Of a DNA stretch of 8,849 nucleotides, positions 5,907-8,849 are shown piece after piece. Source of the DNA: Betaproteobacteria bacterium (lineage in GTDB: Bacteria > Pseudomonadota > Gammaproteobacteria > Burkholderiales > Burkholderiaceae_E); the NCBI GenBank assembly GCA_009922405.1, contig RFVZ01000102.1:1-8849 (forward strand). Direction: 5' to 3'. Under the pieces are notes generated by a model. The model was not told the DNA's origin. It saw only the letters and a list, made by a program, of their open reading frames with translations, and made no database searches. The translations under genes and the position numbers were made by a program. Position 1 is the first letter of the stretch; every line of letters starts with the position of its first letter.

Positions 5907-6958
5907 CCAAACGGGTGGCTCTGATTACGGGCGCGACCGGTGTGGTTGGGCGAAATCTGTTGGCTCATCTCTTGCAAACTGGGGGGTGGGATATCTTCGC
6001 CGTGTCGCGGCGCTCGCCTGCTCTGCAGGGTGACTACGTCCACTTGGCGATCGATCTGCTCGATCCTGCGGATTGCGCAAGGCAGGCCCATCGACTGTCT
6101 GCGGTGACGCACGTCTTTCATGCAGCCTACGTTGAACGGTCTGACTCAGCGGCCTGGGTCAATGACAACACTGCCATGCTGAGCCATCTGATCGAGGCGA
6201 TTGACCCGGTCGCCTTGGGGCTTGAGCATGTCCATGTGATGCATGGCACCAAGTGGTACGGTAACCATCACGGGACCTTCCGGACGCCGGCCCGCGAAGA
6301 TGACCCAAGGCACATGCCCCCGAATTTTTATTACAATCAATGGGACTATCTGACGCAGGCTTCTCGTTACAAGCGTTGGTCGATTTCTTCGGCTCGCCCC
6401 CATGCGATTTGTGGCGATGGCGTCGGTAGCCCGATGAATCTACCGATGGTTTTAGCCGTTTACGCCGCGCTGTCGCGTGAACTCGGCTTGCCCTTGCAGT
6501 TCCCGGGGTCAGCTGCGAACTACCACGCGCTGTATCAGGTGACCGATGCGACGCTGTTGGCGCGCGCGATGGTTTGGATGTCGACCGAGCCCAGTTGTGC
6601 GAACCAGGCCTTCAACATCACGAATGGAGATCTGATTCGCTGGGAAAATTTCTGGCCAAAGATGGCGCAGTACTGGGGCATGGAACTCGCACCGAGACGC
6701 CCGATCCGACTCGCCCAGGCAATGGCTGACAAGGGGCCGATTTGGGATCAGATGGTTGCCCGTTACGGGTTGCGCGCAACTTCATATCCGGATCTCGTGT
6801 CGTGGGGTTACGGCGACTTCGTCTTCGCTTCCGACTTCGACATCATCTCCCACACGGGGAAGTGTCGTCGTTATGGATTTTATGAATTTGAAGACACCGA
6901 AGCCATGTTCTTCAGGCTTTGGGATCAATACCGAGCCGCGGGTATCCTGCCCGGTTAA
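5903..6958 (+). CDS. PRISE-family SDR (progesterone 5-beta-reductase/iridoid synthase-like enone reductase)
   Basis: The 351-residue protein is an extended SDR with TGATGVVG (9-16) for NADPH binding. It lacks the classical YxxxK but has the two PRISE marks: HGTKWYG (114-120), whose Lys117 matches the catalytic Lys of GTKHY/GRKHY, and NFYYNQWDYL (141-150), matching NFYY..ED with the catalytic Tyr of plant 5-beta-reductases (here Tyr143, or Tyr144). SSARPHAICG and the long C-terminal half with FNITNGDLIRWENFWPKMA also fit. Plant members reduce enone or enal C=C bonds with NADPH; the bacterial substrate is not known here. It is the last gene of the plus-strand block, starting with GTG in a GTGA overlap with the MDR gene, which suggests co-expression. 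Its stop overlaps the stop of convergent livF. Confidence 0.85.
   Translation: MTKRVALITGATGVVGRNLLAHLLQTGGWDIFAVSRRSPALQGDYVHLAIDLLDPADCARQAHRLSAVTHVFHAAYVERSDSAAWVNDNTAMLSHLIEAIDPVALGLEHVHVMHGTKWYGNHHGTFRTPAREDDPRHMPPNFYYNQWDYLTQASRYKRWSISSARPHAICGDGVGSPMNLPMVLAVYAALSRELGLPLQFPGSAANYHALYQVTDATLLARAMVWMSTEPSCANQAFNITNGDLIRWENFWPKMAQYWGMELAPRRPIRLAQAMADKGPIWDQMVARYGLRATSYPDLVSWGYGDFVFASDFDIISHTGKCRRYGFYEFEDTEAMFFRLWDQYRAAGILPG
6955..6958. other. Shared stop-codon palindrome of convergent genes
   Basis: TTAA supplies TAA (6956-6958) to the plus-strand PRISE gene and TAA (6957-6955) to minus-strand livF. The two coding regions overlap by four bases tail to tail, so there is no room for a terminator between the two blocks. 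Confidence 0.95.
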
Positions 6959-7620
6959 TGAGCGTTCTTGCCCGGCACGACAGGTTGCAAGACGCCGCGG
7001 TCGATCGGCAGAACATGGTCCACCAAGCCACGTGAATGCTTGAATTCAGATTCTGAAAGTAGAACCGCCATGCCTGCCTGACGCAAGGTTCGAATCACCT
7101 CGATCAGTCGCTGACAAAGTGCGGGCGCGACGCCTTCAAAGGGTTCATCGAGCAGCAATAGGCTATTGTCGGCAACCCAGGCGCGGGCGAGGGCGACCAG
7201 TTTTTGTTGACCTCCCGAGAGCTCCAAGGCGCGGCGCTGAGCCATGGGTTCGAGCTCCGGAATCCACTTGAACACTTCGGCCAGGCGCGCTGGCAGATCG
7301 GGGGTGTTTCGGGTCCAGCAGGGGAGGCTGATGTTCTCCTCGACCGTGAGCCCGGGGATCAAACGGCGGTCTTCAGGCATGTAGCCAATTCCCAACCGGA
7401 TCCGCTGGTGGGCCGGCATCGCATCGAGGCTTTGACCATTCATTCTGATGTGGCCAGTGCTACTCGGCAGCAGCCCTGCAATCGCCTTCATGAGCGAGGT
7501 TTTGCCCGCACCGTTGCGGCCAACCAGGGCAATGAATTCGCCGCGTCCCAATTTGAAGCTCGCATCTCGAACGACTTCAACGCTGCCTCTGCGAACTGAG
7601 ATCCCTTGCACTTCAAGCAT
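6955..7620 (-). CDS. livF: LIV-type ABC transporter ATP-binding protein LivF
   Basis: This is one of the two ATPases of a branched-chain-amino-acid-type importer, acting on the inner face of the membrane with LivG under the LivH/LivM permeases. Walker A is GRNGAGKT (34-41), the signature is LSGGQQK (134-140) and Walker B is LLLLDEP (154-160). YMPEDRRLIPGLTVEEN fits the LivF-specific PE.R.IFP.LTV.EN stretch. The ATG at 7620 is chosen because family members begin MLEV.G(L/I)SV.RG, and GGGAG lies nine bases upstream; the longer start at 7650 would overlap livG by 38 bases. This gives 221 residues, slightly short for LivF (usually about 233-240). Where LivF usually has VEQN in the switch region there is LSESEF (188-193), so no His or Gln is present there. 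The substrate cannot be told; LIV systems also carry aromatic and other carboxylates. Confidence 0.9.
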   Translation of the reverse strand: MLEVQGISVRRGSVEVVRDASFKLGRGEFIALVGRNGAGKTSLMKAIAGLLPSSTGHIRMNGQSLDAMPAHQRIRLGIGYMPEDRRLIPGLTVEENISLPCWTRNTPDLPARLAEVFKWIPELEPMAQRRALELSGGQQKLVALARAWVADNSLLLLDEPFEGVAPALCQRLIEVIRTLRQAGMAVLLSESEFKHSRGLVDHVLPIDRGVLQPVVPGKNAH

Positions 7621-8368
7621 GACCGTCTGCTCCCAGGGCTGTGCCGACAATCAGGCGACGGACCTCAGGCGAATCAAGCACCTCGGCTGCCGTGCCATCT
7701 GCAATGATCCGACCCTCAAAAAAAGCGAGTACGCGGTCTGCATACTGCGCCACGACTTCCATGTCGTGCTCAACGAATAGTGTCATTGCGTTGAGCCCCC
7801 GGGCGAGTTCGATCACCGTTTCAACGACGCTTTCTTTCTCTTCGGCGCTTACGCCACTGGTTGGCTCATCGAGGACCAGAACGCTCGGGTGGGACACCAC
7901 GGCCATCGCGATGTCGAGGAGTTTGCGGGCGCCACCGGGCAGGGTTTTCGCCAGCTGATCGCGCTGCGGGACCAGACCGAAACGCTCTAATGCCAATGCA
8001 CGGACGCGGGACAGCTCTTTGGTCTGACTCGCGGTGGAAGCATGACGGGCGATGATTTCGGCCACTTCGAGGTTTTCATCGACCGTGAGTTGATCGAACA
8101 ATTGTGGAATCTGGAATGAACGGGCAACGCCTAGGCGGGTAATGTCGCGCGGCTCCATTCCGGTGATGTTGCGTTCGCCCAAGAATACACTGCCCGAATC
8201 GGGCTTAAGGTACCCCGTCACGAGATTCAGAAAAGTCGTTTTTCCAGCGCCGTTCGTGCCAATGAGTGCAACGACTGTCCCCGCCTCAAATTCGACGTTG
8301 ATGTTGTCTGCGCCCTTGACCGCACCAAAGCTGCGGCAGAGGCCCTGGGTTGAGAGTGCGGTGGTCAT
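7613..8368 (-). CDS. livG: LIV-type ABC transporter ATP-binding protein LivG
   Basis: A full-length 251-residue ATPase of the LivG type. It has Walker A GTNGAGKTT (37-45), the Q-loop in SFQIPQLF (84-91), Walker B VLVLDEPTSGVS (163-174), the switch His201 in VEHDME and the LivG-like ending FFEGRIIADGTAAEVLDSPEV. The signature motif is LPGGARK (143-149) with Pro where Ser is usual (LSGG). ARKLLDIAMA after it fits a LivG subgroup seen with carboxylate-type LIV importers. The ATG overlaps the livM stop as ATGA, and the TGA overlaps the livF start by eight bases, so the three genes are one transcript. It supplies energy for uptake together with LivF. Confidence 0.93.
   Translation of the reverse strand: MTTALSTQGLCRSFGAVKGADNINVEFEAGTVVALIGTNGAGKTTFLNLVTGYLKPDSGSVFLGERNITGMEPRDITRLGVARSFQIPQLFDQLTVDENLEVAEIIARHASTASQTKELSRVRALALERFGLVPQRDQLAKTLPGGARKLLDIAMAVVSHPSVLVLDEPTSGVSAEEKESVVETVIELARGLNAMTLFVEHDMEVVAQYADRVLAFFEGRIIADGTAAEVLDSPEVRRLIVGTALGADGHA
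7630..7634 (-). promoter_or_regulatory. Ribosome binding site deciding the livF start
   Basis: On the minus strand GGGAG lies nine bases before ATG 7620-7618 and inside the last codons of livG. It favours this ATG over the in-frame ATG at 7650. Confidence 0.55.
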
Positions 8369-8849
8369 GCGCGTCTCCCAACACGCTTCAGGAGCGACCA
8401 GAGCCCCTCCGGCAAGAACACGATACAGGCCAGCAAACTGGCACCCACAATGAATTGCCAGCTGTTCGGGGCGACGGCATAGGCCACCGCCTGAACGGCA
8501 GACAGGACGCCAGCACCGATGAACGCGGCCGCAACATGGCCTAGTCCGCCTAGGATGACCATGAACACGAATTCGCCCGAGGTGGTCCAGTAGGCCATCT
8601 CAGGGCCGATATGACCGACGGCAACAGCGGAGAGAACGCCGGCAAGCCCCGCGAGTCCAGCAGCAATAATGTAATTCAGCAGAACGAGTTGGCGAACCGA
8701 TTGGCCGAGATACTCGACCCGCAATTCATTGTCACGCAATGCCTTCGTGAGCAAGCCGTAACGTGAGCGCAAGAACTTGTCGATTCCGATCGCGGCGAGC
8801 ACCGAAAGAACGAGCGTCATGAGATAGGTTGGTACCTGGCCAGCGTTGC
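8365..8849 (-). CDS. livM: LIV-type ABC transporter permease LivM, C-terminal part (cut by window edge)
   Basis: The frame is open to the right edge and ends at TGA 8367-8365, giving about the last 160 residues of a roughly 300-plus-residue inner-membrane permease. Hydrophobic segments are seen at about MTLVLSVLAAIGI, LVLLNYIIAAGLAGLAGVL, EFVFMVILGGLG with the following AAFIGAGVLSAVQAVAYA, and FIVGASLLACIVFLP. ALRDNELRVEYLGQSV is the LivM cytoplasmic coupling loop (usually A(I/L)R(D/E)NE.RA..LG) that contacts the ATPases. Ending PEGLWSLLKR is also typical. Upstream codons beyond ATG 8820 read NAGQVPTYL in frame, so 8820 is internal. livH and a periplasmic binding protein are expected beyond the window but are not seen. 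Confidence 0.92.
   Translation of the reverse strand, partial: NAGQVPTYLMTLVLSVLAAIGIDKFLRSRYGLLTKALRDNELRVEYLGQSVRQLVLLNYIIAAGLAGLAGVLSAVAVGHIGPEMAYWTTSGEFVFMVILGGLGHVAAAFIGAGVLSAVQAVAYAVAPNSWQFIVGASLLACIVFLPEGLWSLLKRVGRRA

Noticed and set aside
6940..6990. Bidirectional terminator between the convergent blocks
   Set aside because: No inverted repeat with T-runs; only a direct TGCCCGG repeat, and the coding regions overlap.
7621..7650. Longer livF start at 7650
   Set aside because: Adds ten residues unlike the family N-terminus and deepens the overlap with livG; ATG 7620 has a GGGAG site.

Overview
The window is a dense, GC-rich bacterial stretch with almost no non-coding DNA. It has two convergent gene blocks. 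Gene content, the overlapping starts and stops, and the pairing of CoA-ester catabolism genes with a LIV-type ABC transporter suggest a proteobacterium, probably beta or gamma. That is an inference: no rRNA, tRNA or species marker is present.

Plus-strand block (1-6958). Eight genes or gene remnants lie in one direction: the C-terminal end of an enoyl-CoA hydratase; a short-chain dehydrogenase (SDR) broken by an internal deletion; an intact acyl-CoA dehydrogenase; a 3-hydroxyacyl-CoA dehydrogenase whose frame is broken in the middle; a separate gene matching the second half of PaaH-type 3-hydroxyacyl-CoA dehydrogenases; a CaiB/BaiF-fold protein carrying the alpha-methylacyl-CoA racemase catalytic residues; a zinc-free MDR/quinone-oxidoreductase-like reductase; and an SDR of the PRISE (progesterone 5-beta-reductase/iridoid synthase-like) family. 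From 2980 onward each gene starts 4 bases after, or overlaps by 4 bases, the previous stop, so the block looks like one translationally coupled operon. The only gap above 10 bases is 2110-2146.

Minus-strand block (8849-6955). livM (cut by the window edge), livG and livF of a branched-chain-amino-acid-type ABC importer follow each other with short overlaps. livF meets the PRISE gene tail to tail, and their stop codons share the palindrome TTAA, so no terminator lies between the blocks.

How the genes may work together (inference): the dehydrogenase, hydratase and 3-hydroxyacyl-CoA dehydrogenase steps are those of beta-oxidation. A methylacyl-CoA racemase suggests a 2-methyl-branched acyl-CoA. 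PRISE- and MDR-type reductases act on activated C=C bonds. Together they suggest breakdown of a branched, possibly isoprenoid or steroid-like compound, with the LIV importer possibly bringing in a carboxylated substrate. No acyl-CoA ligase, thiolase or regulator is in the window.

Most notable: two out-of-frame internal deletions in neighbouring genes (about 128 bases in the SDR, about 40 bases in the 3-hydroxyacyl-CoA dehydrogenase, both estimated from family spacing); two independent 12-bp-period tandem expansions in adjacent genes; the two-gene form of a PaaH-like enzyme; and a bacterial PRISE reductase inside a catabolic operon.
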